NCBI RefSeq assembly: GCF_000001735.4
Contig: NC_003070.9
Location: 8,308,001 to 8,372,000 of the forward strand
Reading direction: 5' to 3'
Length of the DNA stretch: 64,000 nucleotides
Source: Arabidopsis thaliana
Taxonomy: Eukaryota > Streptophyta > Magnoliopsida > Brassicales > Brassicaceae
Both the position numbers and the translations under genes were made by a program. Position 1 is the first letter of the stretch. Each line of letters starts with the position of its first letter. A model generated the notes under the pieces. That model saw nothing but the letters and a program-made list of their open reading frames with translations. It had not been told where the DNA came from and searched no databases. Positions 1 to 12,520 of this stretch are shown here, in pieces.

Positions 1-1448
1 TGTACCAAAATGAGATAGCATACAAATAAATTTTAACATATAATCTTGAAAAACAGTTTATGGGCTCTTATTAGTGAAAGCTGATTCACAACATTTCTAA
101 TCTTATTATCGTAATCAAACTAGCTCTAGGTTTCAAAAATAACCTCTTCAGCGTGTATATTTTTGAACCATTTAACCGTACATTCATCTTCAACGTACTT
201 GTACATCAATCCAAGTAACTTCGATGCGTGATGGTAATTTACAACAAAATAAAGGAATTTGATTAGATACCTTTGTATTTTATTTTTGTTTAAAAGTGAA
301 AGCTAAATGGGCCCGTATCAGCCCATATAACCTGTACTTTTTATAATGTCAAAAGCGAAAGCTTTCAAATATTCCATTTTCCATTTTCGACAAAGATATC
401 ATTCTTTTTTTTTTTATATGAATAAAATGTGGTTTTCTCTGAGATTAAATTCGAGAAAAAGGGTAGTTTAAAAACATTCTAGTGAACATGATGCTATCTT
501 TCATGACTTATTAATCAATTAATTAATTATGTTGTATCGAATTTAAAAATGGATTGCGACGATCTTTGCCTCACTCACTCTTTGGTTTTGTAAGGAAATA
601 ATTAATTTAGTAACCCGACAAACATTTGTACGCATTACAAAATATTCATTTATCTTACGAAGAATATCATAATTCGACTTTTGACTCTTCCACTGCCACG
701 GACTAGTCCTAATATAAGTTTTATAATAACGTATATAAGAAGAAAGATACTTCCACATGCTTGTTTCCAACACACCTCATGTAATCGTTTAAAGTCCAAA
801 TCACAAATGTCTATCAAGGTTCTAATATAATATTTATTCAAATACAATCAAATTCTATCAAGATATATGATAAATCGACCTAATTTTAGGTGTTTGGATG
901 ATATTAAAAGAACAACATATACATAGTGTAAAGGGAACCAAAGAAGGTGCATGAAGTTTCTTACCTTTTGAAGGTGTTACCCTTTAACCAATCCATTCTA
1001 TTTTCCAATCCATATGAAATATTTAATGGGCCAAATTTTCCGGCCTGTTTAAGGTGAGTGGTATTAAAAATGTTTCGTTTACGTAGTAACGTAGCTTATT
1101 TCCAACAAAAAGAAAAATTGCGTCCATGCATCATTAATGGGCTACAATTTTGGGCCCTATGGGCTAATTTATGTAATACCTTCAAGAACACGTCACACTC
1201 ACTTAGAGACACGTCAACAGCAGACAAACACTTCACCTAACAAAAGTATCTCTCGATAGCTTCCCTAAACCCTTTTTACGCCTCTAATTCTTTGGATTAT
1301 TATCCACGTAATCCACTTCAAACTATCAAATTATTACATCCTCTAAAATCCATCTCACAATAGCTTTACAATAAAGTTTCGTTGAAAAAAGCTAACACGA
1401 AATTGCCAAAGTGACTAGAAGCTTTGAATTTAACGGACACGATTAAAT
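1..1448. other. Intergenic DNA with orphan site II / telo-box cluster
   Basis: No convincing coding region: the open frames here are short and have no recognisable composition. The stretch contains several TGGGCC/TGGGCT (site II type) motifs near 307-330, 1024-1032 and 1137-1160, and a CCCTAAACCC telo-box near 1264. In plants these motifs mark promoters of ribosomal and housekeeping genes, but no such gene lies directly downstream in either direction inside the window. The right end is the 3' flank of the F-box gene. Confidence 0.6.
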
Positions 1449-2633
1449 TCAATATTTTGACGTTGAGAGAAAACTCAAATTATTCCTAAACGCAAGTTTC
1501 AAATCGCTAAAACCAACGTTTGAACACGCAACGATTACTCTCTCAGCCGCGTGACTTTTTTTCCAAGTAGCGTCTGCGTTTGGCAAAGTCCTCCACTTAC
1601 AAAGCTTTCCTCCTTCAATCTCCGCCGCAACAATCTCTCCGCCGTTCTCCGCCGCACCATGTACATAAACCATATCTCCCACCGCGTTCAACACTATCGA
1701 CGTTAACGGCCAATCAGAATTAATCCCTCTTAGTTTCTCCAAATACGTCTCAGGCATAGATCCGATCGACTCGAATTTCAAATGCGATTCGTCAGAATCT
1801 ATAACTTCCCACAGTTCGATTCCCGTCGGATTATATTCATCTCCGATGATCCCAGCCATAATTAAACGATTAACGGAGAATCCAATCGAACGTGAGTATA
1901 AGCTACACTCGCCGGGACAGAGATCGAGAAGCTTCGTCCACGATCTAGTTACTGGATTGAAACTACACGTAACGCCTGATCTCTTCTCCGTCACGTACAT
2001 CTTCTCCGAACTCACCGCTACGGAAAGCCACGTGGACGACGCGGATTCGTAGAGAAAATCTGGCATCGATTCGCATCTCTCCCACGCTCCGTCTCCGGAT
2101 TCGATGTCGAACAGCTCCACGGCGAATCTATCCTCCTCGAAATCGCACACACCTCCGGCTATAATCAGGCTCCGTCCGACTACAGCCACGATTGGATCGA
2201 TCCTCCAAACTCTCGGCGGTGCCACGTGTTGCCAAGTCAGATGAAACGCGTCGGTTGAGAAAGAGAATCTCGCCGGAGATAAAGCGTAGAGCAACGTGGA
2301 GTGAGAGGATCGAGCAACGGAGACGTGTTCGACGGGAGATGATGCGGTGTTGAGCTCGATCCAGGCCTCGGACTTGGGATCATAAGCCATCGCCATCGTC
2401 GCCATGGTGTACGGCGGAGAATTTCTCTGGTTGTAGACGAACAACCACGGCATGGTTTTAAGGCGGCGGAGGGAGTAAAAGACGGCGCGGTTCCATGATT
2501 TGGAGACTTGGCAAGCGGAATCGAGGTCTAGGAGTGGTAAATAGGAGAGGATTGACTCGAGTATGTCTCCGTCAATGGAACTTTCTTCTTCTCCGAAATC
2601 TCCTCCATTGTTGTTGTTCTTCTTCTTCTCCAT
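1449..2633 (-). CDS. KFB-CHS: F-box/kelch-repeat protein (KFB-CHS type)
   Basis: Single-exon protein of 394 residues. The start is the Met of MEKKKNNNN at 2633; an upstream in-frame Met six codons earlier gives an unusual extra leader and is less likely. Residues about 18-60 form an F-box (GDILESILSYLPLLDLDSAC), the SKP1-binding module of SCF ubiquitin ligases. The rest is a kelch-type beta-propeller with typical elements (SLIIAGGVCDFE, YNPTGIELW, MVYVHGAAENGG). I recognise it as the Arabidopsis F-box/kelch protein reported to target chalcone synthase for degradation, so it would restrain flavonoid synthesis; that role is recalled knowledge, not visible here. A TATA-like stretch lies at about 2671-2690 on the coding strand side. 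Confidence 0.93.
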   Translation of the reverse strand: MEKKKNNNNGGDFGEEESSIDGDILESILSYLPLLDLDSACQVSKSWNRAVFYSLRRLKTMPWLFVYNQRNSPPYTMATMAMAYDPKSEAWIELNTASSPVEHVSVARSSHSTLLYALSPARFSFSTDAFHLTWQHVAPPRVWRIDPIVAVVGRSLIIAGGVCDFEEDRFAVELFDIESGDGAWERCESMPDFLYESASSTWLSVAVSSEKMYVTEKRSGVTCSFNPVTRSWTKLLDLCPGECSLYSRSIGFSVNRLIMAGIIGDEYNPTGIELWEVIDSDESHLKFESIGSMPETYLEKLRGINSDWPLTSIVLNAVGDMVYVHGAAENGGEIVAAEIEGGKLCKWRTLPNADATWKKSHAAERVIVACSNVGFSDLKLAFRNNLSFLSTSKY

Positions 2634-2651
2634 TTTTTGGATAATGCACAA

Positions 2652-4080
2652 AGTCTAAAGGAGGGAAAGTCTTTATATATAGAGAGAGTGACACAGCGAA
2701 GTTGGTGATCGACTCTTATTATTGCACATGGAATTAATATTATTTTATTTTCTTGTAGGTTAATATGTGACATTCATATACAGTAATTATTATTGTTAGT
2801 AACTTGAGATTGGGACTAAATTAGATTTGGATGGTATTCTTAAGCATTCAAGTTAACAGAGTTAACTCAATATGTATGGAGTATTAAAGTTTTCAATTAA
2901 CAATCCGATTATTGGTTATGAATAAAATGACATATGTCATTATTTTAGTTTTTTTATTCAACTTGCTCAAATTAGGAACCAATTATTTACAATTGGTTCA
3001 AATGATGATGCTACAAGGATTTTACCATAAAAGAGGTGACAAAACACAACTACTCCACTACACTGTATATTTTCGAGTCAAGTCAATGAAACGATAGTAC
3101 TATCTCAATAATAAGCAAGCAATAAAATTTGCAAAGAAGCAACAACACAAAAATTCAGGTTTGTGTTTATATAGCATACTAATAATAGAGAGCACATGGT
3201 TTGTGATATTTCTATACCAATTGATTACACAACCAAATCATTAGAATTTAGAAAATAAACTAATTCAAGATTATTAACCTTTTAACTTTTAAGTTTAAAC
3301 TCCCAACTTTCTTTCACCCAATAGACTCAAAGTTAAGTCAAAGTAAGCAGAAATTATATATATATACATCATATACATCTATATATCTTATCCAAACGGA
3401 TAATCTTATCTATCCACCAACTCAAATCATAAATGTAGACTGACCAACGCACCAGCTACTTATAATGACTTTTGTGTCCCGGTATCAATTGAATTCGAGC
3501 AGGACGATGACCTTAGTTCAGACAGGAGCCAGATCAATGTCACTCATCTTGATACCCATTACTAAGTTCATGCTCACAAGCCTAATCATGTTAATCTTGC
3601 AATATTAGAGACAGTTATACAATGCTTAATTATTATTATGTAATAGTATATAGAAGAACCTGCTTGCTTCTAATCTTACGTTTTCATATCCGAAGGAATT
3701 AATGAATTAAATAACACAACCTGAAGATAAATATCAAAGCCAGGACCATTTGCAACTTCCCCCAAGGACCATATCCTACTCTCACTCTGTGGCTCCAAAT
3801 TCTCTATTTAACGTACAGATAAGGAGATATAAAGAACAATGTGTATAAACCACAAATGACTAGAGGAGAAAGATATTTACGCAAAAAGAAAAATAACAGT
3901 AAAATAATATTTGATTAGACCTATAATCTACTCATAACCTACTACGACGTGATAAGGCTTGAGAATGAGATGTGAGATGTCATCAACACGTTGAATTTTC
4001 ATGCCCAATGAAATTTACAACATATTACAAGACTACTTAAAGTTGATGACGGTTCTGCAATTCAAGGCCATTTTTAACGA
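2652..4080. other. Intergenic DNA, KFB promoter and CAF2 3' flank
   Basis: AT-rich DNA with no supported gene. The left few hundred bases are the promoter and 5' leader of the minus-strand F-box gene; the right end is the 3' flank of CAF2. A short TA-rich run lies near 3355-3390. I see no transposon ends or repeats. Confidence 0.6.
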
Positions 4081-4198
4081 AAACTAAAGCATTCTGGGGT
4101 TTTCTCTAGAAGTACTTCGTTATGGCACTTGGGTTTTTAGTATGTATGTTTACAACATTTACACAAAACAATGATGAGAATACAGTAACACTTTTGCT

Positions 4199-6740
4199 CT
4201 ATTTTAGTCTTTCCCTCAACTTCCTAACTATCTTGTCAACGGGTAAAGATCCCACTGGACCAACCGGATCTAGCGACTCATCATCGGAACACTCGTCATC
4301 AAAGTCATCGTCTATGTCACTATAATACTCTTCGGACCGGTCCTTTTCATCCACGTAATCCTCTGCTGCACCATCAGTATTTGACAAGACCATAGCTGTG
4401 TAAGTGTGTTCTGCAGCCAGTGAAGTGCCTTCTAACTCTTCCACCTTCTTCAATAGATCGTCTGGACCGAGGTCAAGCTCTTCAAGAATCACAGCCTTCG
4501 ACGATTCCAACGCTCGTTGCCAGAGCGAGATCATTTTGGGGCTTGAGATCGTTGTACTTGGATTAGCCACAGTTTGTTCTTCACTAGGTTTGTCTGAAAA
4601 GAAAAGAACAGGTAAAAGGTATATGAGAAGCATTCTTTTGATATTATTAGCATTGGTCAGTGGTTGTCCTTAACTTCAGATAGAACGATGTTTGAAAACT
4701 GGAAACACGTAAGAGGTTTCTGAGTATGCAAGAGTTAATAATAATAATACCTGAGGGATCAAGTTCGTTCGTTGTGTTGGTCTCAGAAAGGCTTGGAATT
4801 AGAGGATTGTCTACAAACCGCGACTTCCATTCTCGTCCTCTCCACATGAGTATTTGCTCATCATCGAAAGACAGAAGCACACAAGGAACTAACTCCTGCA
4901 AAAAGATAAGAAATGAAGAGAAAGCTTTTTAGATATATGGAGAAATGTTGGATGATGTAACCTTGGAAACTGAATATGAACACCAAATGAGAGAGAGAAC
5001 ATGAATCTTCCTAACAAGCAACGCTCGAAGCAAATTAACTCTAGAACTAAGTCAAGGATATTTCAAATTGTTTATTACTAAAATGCTTCGAATTTCAACA
5101 TTTGAGATTGACCTTAAGTGATTGCAATGGAGATACAAAAAATAAAGAAAACCTGAAGGATTAATAGACCTTGAGCTTAGCGCCAATTTTCTTATAATCA
5201 CTTGGTTCAAGCCCTGGGCAGTCGACTTTCACCAATGAACTCAGTTCAAAGGCATCCCTCACATCTTTGACTAGCGACACGTAAACTCCATTTTTAGCTG
5301 CAATGCAAAACCAAGACAATAATAATAAATAACAGCCAAGTGTCTCACCTCTTCTAGCACACTATGTTCCAATTTACTTCAGTGAATGCCGAACCTAACA
5401 CAAAACAGGAAAAAGTAGAACTAAGCCAAAGATAAGATACACTTACACAACTTGCATATAGGCCTAAGAGACTTTCCCTTCACCCTGAACTCATGAGCTT
5501 CCTCTTTCGTCAATCCTTCAGGAACTTCTTGAATAAGCTTTGGATAAACAGGAGCTGCTGGTTTCCACAACATCAATGGGTACTGCGGACGTGTACGGTA
5601 ATTGTAATTCCTACCCCTGAAAAGGTACACCACACCTCCAACTCTATGAATGATCTCTCCTCCTGTCTTTTCCTATATAAGAGCAAAAAGTTACAAAAGC
5701 TGGAAGAGTCAACCATCACTACTACAATAATCTAACAGTTCAAAAGTAACTACTTCTCATGTCACCAAACATCTATCAAAACAAACCCTCTACAGGTTCT
5801 GATATTTCATTCAAGTTTCCTCTATATCTCCACTTAAACAAAGTATCTAGTAAAACAGATACCTCAAGAACACGACACACGTTATTCATATCCACAGTAG
5901 GAACTCCTTTACATCGAACTTTACAAACACGTCGTCTCTTCCAATGCGAATGTATCAATTCCAACATATTATGTGTAAATCCATCTCTACCTATAAAACA
6001 CACAAACATCAAATCCAAATCCAAATCAAAACTCCTAAGTGAAGACAAGTACAACAACAATACTCACCCAAATTAACCTGACGATTATCATGCATATGAG
6101 GCTTAATCAACATTCCTTTCTCCCATCTCTTCAATGGCTCTCCTAAAACCTCTTCTCTATTCATTCCTTCCTTTGGATACCTCCCAAACGGTAACGGCCC
6201 AGGCATTTCTACATACTTAACTCCAGATTTTCCCGCCGGCGGTGGATTAAAAGAATCAAACAATGGAATCTTCTTCTTCGATTTCTTCAACGGTGCTTTC
6301 CCAGTCCACGGTCTCGGCATCGTCGGTGGAGCAAACGGCATAAAAGCCGGTTCACGAATCCCAACCGGTTTAACTTTCGGTGTCTCAGAATAGCTGAATT
6401 GAAACTCGAACGGTGCACCGGGAAGCTGATACGAGACGCCGGAATCGCCGATTAAGATTGTGCGGTCACCGTCTGAGGAGATAACTCCTTCCTTAACCGG
6501 TTTGTAGTATCTGGTTCGGTGATGCGGAAGCTTAAGAGCTGGATTTGATTGTGGTTTCTTCGGGTTTGTATCGGTTTGATGATTAGTTTTCTGATTACGA
6601 TTTCTATTGGATGGTGCGTATTTGGGAATCGGTATCGGCGGAGCTGGCCGGAATGTTCCTGATGATGAATCCGCCATTGGAGGCGTTGAAGGAAGTGAAG
6701 AGAAGAGATTAATATCTCTTAGTGATGCTACAATCGCCAT
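4199..6740 (-). CDS. CAF2: CRS2-associated factor 2, chloroplast group II intron splicing
   Basis: Six coding exons on the minus strand: 6740-6068, 5990-5863, 5672-5447, 5297-5170, 4895-4751 and 4593-4199. All junctions are GT-AG and the splice product is open for 564 residues. The N-terminus is rich in Ser, Pro and basic residues and fits a plastid transit peptide. Two CRM RNA-binding domains follow: one from about residue 220 ([20 protein letters not shown] to the [10 protein letters not shown] strand) and one from about 315 ([12 protein letters not shown] to ILMWRG). The C-terminus is a long acidic tail. CAF2 works with the peptidyl-tRNA-hydrolase-like protein CRS2 to splice subgroup IIB introns of chloroplast transcripts (established for maize and Arabidopsis). 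It is transcribed divergently from RPS27aA. Confidence 0.95.
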
Positions 6741-7410
<670 letters not shown>

Positions 7411-9422
7411 GTTATGTCTTTTTGCTTTTGGAATTTAGATTGTTTTTTTTTTAATTCAGATATTTTGAGATGGTTTTATACTATTGAGGGATGGTTTAAT
7501 TGTTGCATAATACATTATATTATCTTTGATTAGAAATTTGATCAATTTTTTTTTTGTTTCATTATGCTTTGACTGATGTGGAAATGTTGAATTGTGGCTG
7601 TAGAATTAGGACGTTGTGTTGGAACAATTCTTTGCGACATTGTTTTAGTTTTAACCTGGATTAGTGCAAGGCAAAATTTAGCCATTATGTTGATTCTGAT
7701 CATATTCTTACACCAATGTCTTGAAGTTTTGTTGTTGTTGGCTCTGATAACTTGTTTGCTAAGATAAGTTTAAATTCTCTCAGATATTGATTATGTGTTT
7801 GACATTAACGTGCGTTTGTCTTTGCACATTTTATCGTCATTTCACAGCTTCTATTTATGTTAACAGTGAGATTTGACCAATCTATAAGCTGTCATGTAAA
7901 AGTTTGAGACTAGAAATGAGATGTATATCAGTATATATGGAGTAAAAGACTGTTAAACCAGAAGCCATAACTATGATTACAATGTATAATTTTAACCTCT
8001 AATCTCTCAAATCACAAATGTGTACCTCCTACTCAATTACTCATCAATAGGCTTATGAAAATGGATCGAAACTTATTAATGGGTCGGTAAATTATGTGAT
8101 CTCTCAAAATGGGTCGAAACTTGTTCACTCCGGGGTTGGGTCATTGCATTGGATTCCACCCACACAAAAATTACAAATGTGTAGGAAATTGAGTAAATAT
8201 TAGTATTATGTTTAGTCTTTTTCTTGTGGTTGAACACAAAATAGGAGATGAGAGTAAGTGAGAGAGAGAGAAAGCAATAAAGAGAGGGACAGTAGAAATA
8301 ACATGACACAGAGAGAAAGCACTGAAACTTGAAGAAATAGAGAGAGAGAGAGAGAGAAGAGTTTGGGTAAAATGGTCAAGAAACAGTTAGCAAAAATGTG
8401 AGAGAAGAAAGACAAAATCCTAAGATTCCGAGTTACTAAAAGTGATGAGTCTCCTAGAAACACCCGCACTAGTCTCAACTCACTGCACTTTCATTTTCAG
8501 TCTCACTTCAACCAAAACTCCAAAAGACTGTTGAGTTTTGTGAGAGATTCATTAAATCCCATTTAAAGAGACAACTACACATGAGACAAAGAGGCATTTC
8601 TTTCTCAACCTCACTTGTTTTTTTCTTTCTTTCTAACTTGCAAACCAAACCACACCACCACATCACATCATTTATTAACCCCAGCTCTCTTCGATGTCTA
8701 TCTATCTCCTCTTGTGCAACGTGCCTTTCCATTTTCACATGTTCATTTTTAATACTCATACTCTTTACCATCGATTTTTATCTCTTGTTATTTTTTTGTT
8801 TAACCTAGTGTTATCTTACAATAACACATATTATCTTGTATGCTTATTTATCAGAAAAATCCTGAAATGGTTTTTGAAGGGAGCTTATATATTTTCTGTT
8901 TATAGGTTATTAAGTGTTTTAAATTGTTTTGACAACAAAAAATGTCTCCTCTAATGGTAAACGCTCAAACGTTATGTATCATTTGTCATATATATTTTGT
9001 GAGTGTGACATAACATAAAAATCTTATAACAATGCTTTTGTATAACGAAAATTCTTAATTAAACTCCATCATCAACAAAAGTATTATATACATCATTTTA
9101 TTTTATTTTATTTTAGAGAAGAAAATGTAGTTTGAATATTAAGGAGTTAGGAATGTGATTAATAGAAAGAATGAGAATCATTTACTGCTTACAGCTCATA
9201 GAGACTATGAAGATTCCAATTATTACAAGTGAGATAGAGACGTACATAAGTTGAATTGTATTGTGCATTTTAGCATATAACCAAAGCATTCCACATGAAA
9301 GATATAAATATAATTACATATTTGCATTAATGAATATTAACAAAACCTATCTCTCTGTCTATATATACACACACACACACACACATATATCTCCTATCAT
9401 TCATCGTACACACACACTCTCT
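7411..9422. promoter_or_regulatory. RPS27aA 3' flank and INO upstream region with GA and CA tracts
   Basis: Two kilobases without a supported gene. The left part is the 3' flank of RPS27aA. The right part should carry the regulatory region of INO. It contains a purine-rich GA/GAGA stretch at about 8240-8365 with a pure (GA)n core near 8339-8360, and a TA/CA microsatellite at about 9360-9385 shortly before the start codon. GA-rich tracts bind BASIC PENTACYSTEINE (BPC) factors in plants, and BPCs are known to act on ovule genes including INO; the binding here is inference. Confidence 0.6.
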
Positions 9423-11104
9423 ATGACAAAGCTCCCCAACATGACGACAACACTCAACCATCTATTTGATCTGCCGGGGCAGATTTGCCATGTCCAGTGT
9501 GGTTTTTGCACCACTATTTTGCTGGTATACCTTAACTTCTTCTCTTATTCTCTCCCTTCCTTTCTCCCTTCCTCTCTTTATATATATGATCATGAGTTTA
9601 ATGAGTGTAAATGTGTTGCAGGTGAGTGTACCGTTTACAAGCTTGTCAATGGTGGTGACTGTGAGATGTGGGCATTGCACAAGCCTTCTCTCTGTCAATT
9701 TGATGAAGGCTTCCTTCATTCCTCTCCATCTCCTTGCTTCTCTCTCCCATCTTGATGAGGTTTCCATAACATCTATACATAGACAAACACACACCATCTA
9801 AATATGACCAATATATATATATATATACTTACTTTTGATTATATGTAAATATATGTGCAGACCGGGAAAGAGGAGGTTGCAGCTACAGATGGTGTGGAAG
9901 AAGAAGCATGGAAGGTGAATCAGGAGAAGGAGAACAGTCCAACGACTTTGGTTTCATCTTCAGACAATGAAGATGAAGATGTGTCTCGTGTTTACCAAGT
10001 TGTCAATAAACGTACGTTTGAGTATAAATTCAACTTAAACTTTAGTTTTGCGATTTCTCCTTTCATCAGTCGTCTAATTATGTTTTGAGTTTGTATATAT
10101 ATAGCACCTGAGAAGCGACAAAGAGCTCCTTCAGCTTACAATTGCTTCATCAAGTAAGAAATAAATTCAACACATTACATGTGTATGTATATTATATATA
10201 TTCTTACAAATTTAACCACTTAAGGTTTTGAGTTTGTAAAATGGTTCTTCTTTGGGGGTTGTATTGGAGCAGGGAAGAGATCAGGAGGTTAAAGGCTCAG
10301 AATCCAAGCATGGCTCACAAGGAAGCTTTCAGCTTAGCTGCCAAAAATGTACTTAAGCTTAATTAGTCTTAAGATTTAAAAGAAAACCCTAATATAGTTT
10401 TCATCTTTTTGTTAGCTTAATTGACAGATCGAGTTAGCTAATAACATTTTATGATTTCAATTTTTTGATTTGGGGATGGCGAAGTGGGCCCATTTTCCTC
10501 CAGCTCACAACAAGAGAGCTGCTTCAGATCAATGTTTTTGTGAGGAAGATAACAATGCGATACTACCATGCAATGTTTTTGAGGTAATCCTCAGCAACCA
10601 TTTATATTTTTTAATCACTTTCGCTTCAAAATCAATTACCATATTCTTGACAAGTAAACTCCACAACAAGTGTCATTTTCCAAAGCAAACCAAATAATTA
10701 AAGCATTAACTAGATCCAAATAGCATCGCTCTCAGTCAAAATTTCAGAACCCTAGCTAGACTAATTATATAAAGAGAAATCATTTACTAATTATTAGAGT
10801 GAAAGCAAGGAGAAGGGTAAGTGAGATTGTGAGAATATATCATTGATCTTCAACTACTACAATGTGTGAAATTTATGACCTAAACCCTTTTATAGTATTG
10901 AAGCTTACACTGCACACAGTTTACTTTTATAGAAACCCATTCAACTAATTTAAAACATTGAAGCTGAATATGTATAGTTTTCAATTAATATACCAAATAA
11001 TTGTTGAAATGTTTGTGATGCAGGACCATGAAGAAAGCAATAATGGGTTCCGAGAGAGAAAGGCTCAGAGGCATTCCATTTGGGGAAAATCTCCATTTGA
11101 GTAA
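9423..11104 (+). CDS. INO: YABBY transcription factor INNER NO OUTER
   Basis: Seven coding exons: 9423-9524, 9622-9759, 9861-10011, 10105-10153, 10273-10348, 10485-10583 and 11024-11104, all GT-AG, giving an open frame of 231 residues. A C2C2 zinc finger is formed by Cys26, Cys29, Cys50 and Cys53 (CHVQCGFC and VRCGHC). An acidic linker follows, then the HMG-like YABBY domain at about 131-178 (PEKRQRAPSAYNCFIKEEI through NWAHFPPA). INO sets abaxial identity in, and drives growth of, the ovule outer integument; expression is confined to the abaxial ovule epidermis and is repressed adaxially by SUPERMAN (established). The short tail (SIWGKSPFE) is INO-specific. Confidence 0.96.
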
Positions 11105-11560
11105 TAACAATTTGGGATATGAAAATTTAACAAAAAAATAAATAATGGCGTATGACATGTGATGGTGACTCTTTTCTTCTAGGGTTTGATTATGTTGGTT
11201 TAGGGTTTCTGTTGTTGGAGAGAGATAGAGAGAAGAAGAATCTGAAACGGAAGTAGGATTTGTGTGTGTTCGAGAAGAGTCCTTGGGAATGAGCGAGTTT
11301 GTTCAGTAATTTCGTAGTACTTGTCAACTTTGAACTTAATTTGAAGAGACATGCATTGACTCTATAAAAAAAATTCTACTTTTGCATTCATGACTACTCT
11401 TATTCCATGAATGTTTTAACATTCCATGAAACAGTACTTTAGTAAGAATCTTTGTTAACCTATCATAATAAAGATCCTTCTTGACTTCGCGCGCTCAATG
11501 CTTTTGTACGTACGATGGAGAAAAACACTTACTAAAAAAAAAACACTTTTTGTTTTGACA
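11105..11560. other. INO 3' flank
   Basis: The INO 3' untranslated region and downstream AT-rich DNA. No gene is supported. It ends at the target-site duplication of the adjacent retroposon. Confidence 0.5.
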
Positions 11561-11580
11561 TTTGACCTTTCTAAGTTACT
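11561..11580. repeat. Target-site duplication, poly(A) side of retroposon
   Basis: This 20-bp sequence is repeated at 12501-12520 with one C/T difference. It directly borders the T-run that is the minus-strand poly(A) tail of the element between the two copies. Confidence 0.85.
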
Positions 11581-12500
11581 TTTTTTTTTTGTCGTCTGAA
11601 AATTTATTATAGAGATTCCGGTGAAATACAAAAGTGAAATATAAAGCCGGCGGTTAACAAGTAACACCAGAAAACTAAGCCGACGATTAAAAGGATAGTC
11701 TTGGAAGCAAAACCCAAAGGAAAGGGAGACAACAAGGCAAAACAAACCTTACAAACAAAGCAAAGTTGCGAAACTGAAACAAAGAAGCAGACCAAAACAA
11801 CCAAAATTTTAAACACAACATCTCGTCAACCACATTACCAGACAAAGGAAAGGCAGAGCTTTACAACAAGCCACTCCGTAGGAGACAAGGAACTCCCAAC
11901 CAAACGGACAGCGGTGCCACCTATTACGATGAAGACTACCTTACATAGAAGAGTTCCAAGGAATCCATACCGGCGAGAAGAACTAGGCCAAAGACGACAA
12001 GTCACACCTACACTCCCGGAATCGGCGAATTAAAGAATATGATTGTTTAGCGCCTCGAAGGAAACCAGCCAATGAACAGATGAGATCTCGATCAGATCTT
12101 TAGAGTAGAGACAAGGAGAGAACCAAATCAATTCGGACCACACCGAAAAAGAAAAACGGGAGGAGATCGAACCGGACAGAAACGAAAGCAACCACCAAGC
12201 CTGGTAAGAGGCTAAACGAGAAGAAGGCTAAAACATGACCGGATCAAGAGGCGCTACTAGCAACATAGACCAACCCACAAAAACAACATAAGCCATCTAA
12301 GAACCATTCGAAAATCCCTACACCACAACGCACATAAACTAAGTAAAAGCAACATAAACTTTACAACAGAGCAAGAGACGCATAGCTCCGGCGCTATGGA
12401 AGCCACCAAAGCCAGCCAACGCAAACTGAGATCTAGATCTACTTTTAGAGAGAATGAAGAGGTTTTAGAGTCCTCCATTCTTTACACAAATTATTATTAA
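11581..12500 (-). mobile_element. Non-coding poly(A) retroposon, Sadhu-like, about 0.92 kb
   Basis: A block of unusual base composition (purine-rich on the plus strand, more GC than its AT-rich surroundings) bounded by 20-bp target-site duplications at 11561-11580 and 12501-12520. On the minus strand it ends in a 10-nt poly(A) (plus-strand T-run 11581-11590). Poly(A) plus duplicated target site marks LINE-mediated retroposition. I see no reverse transcriptase or endonuclease; the open frames inside are short and Leu/Cys-rich. Length, lack of coding capacity and poly(A) fit the Sadhu family of Arabidopsis; a truncated LINE end is the alternative. The near-identical duplication suggests a fairly recent insertion. 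Confidence 0.75.
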
Positions 12501-12520
12501 TTTGATCTTTCTAAGTTACT
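12501..12520. repeat. Target-site duplication, 5' side of retroposon
   Basis: Partner of 11561-11580, 19 of 20 positions identical, bordering the minus-strand 5' end of the retroposon. Confidence 0.85.

Noticed and set aside
4404-4673. Plus-strand open frame antisense to the last CAF2 exon
   Set aside because: Mirror of the acidic CAF2 tail; CAF2 exons splice into a full-length known protein.
12257-12478. Minus-strand open frame in the retroposon as a real small protein
   Set aside because: Short, Leu/Cys-rich, unlike any family I know, and lying inside a poly(A)-tailed repeat; more likely chance.
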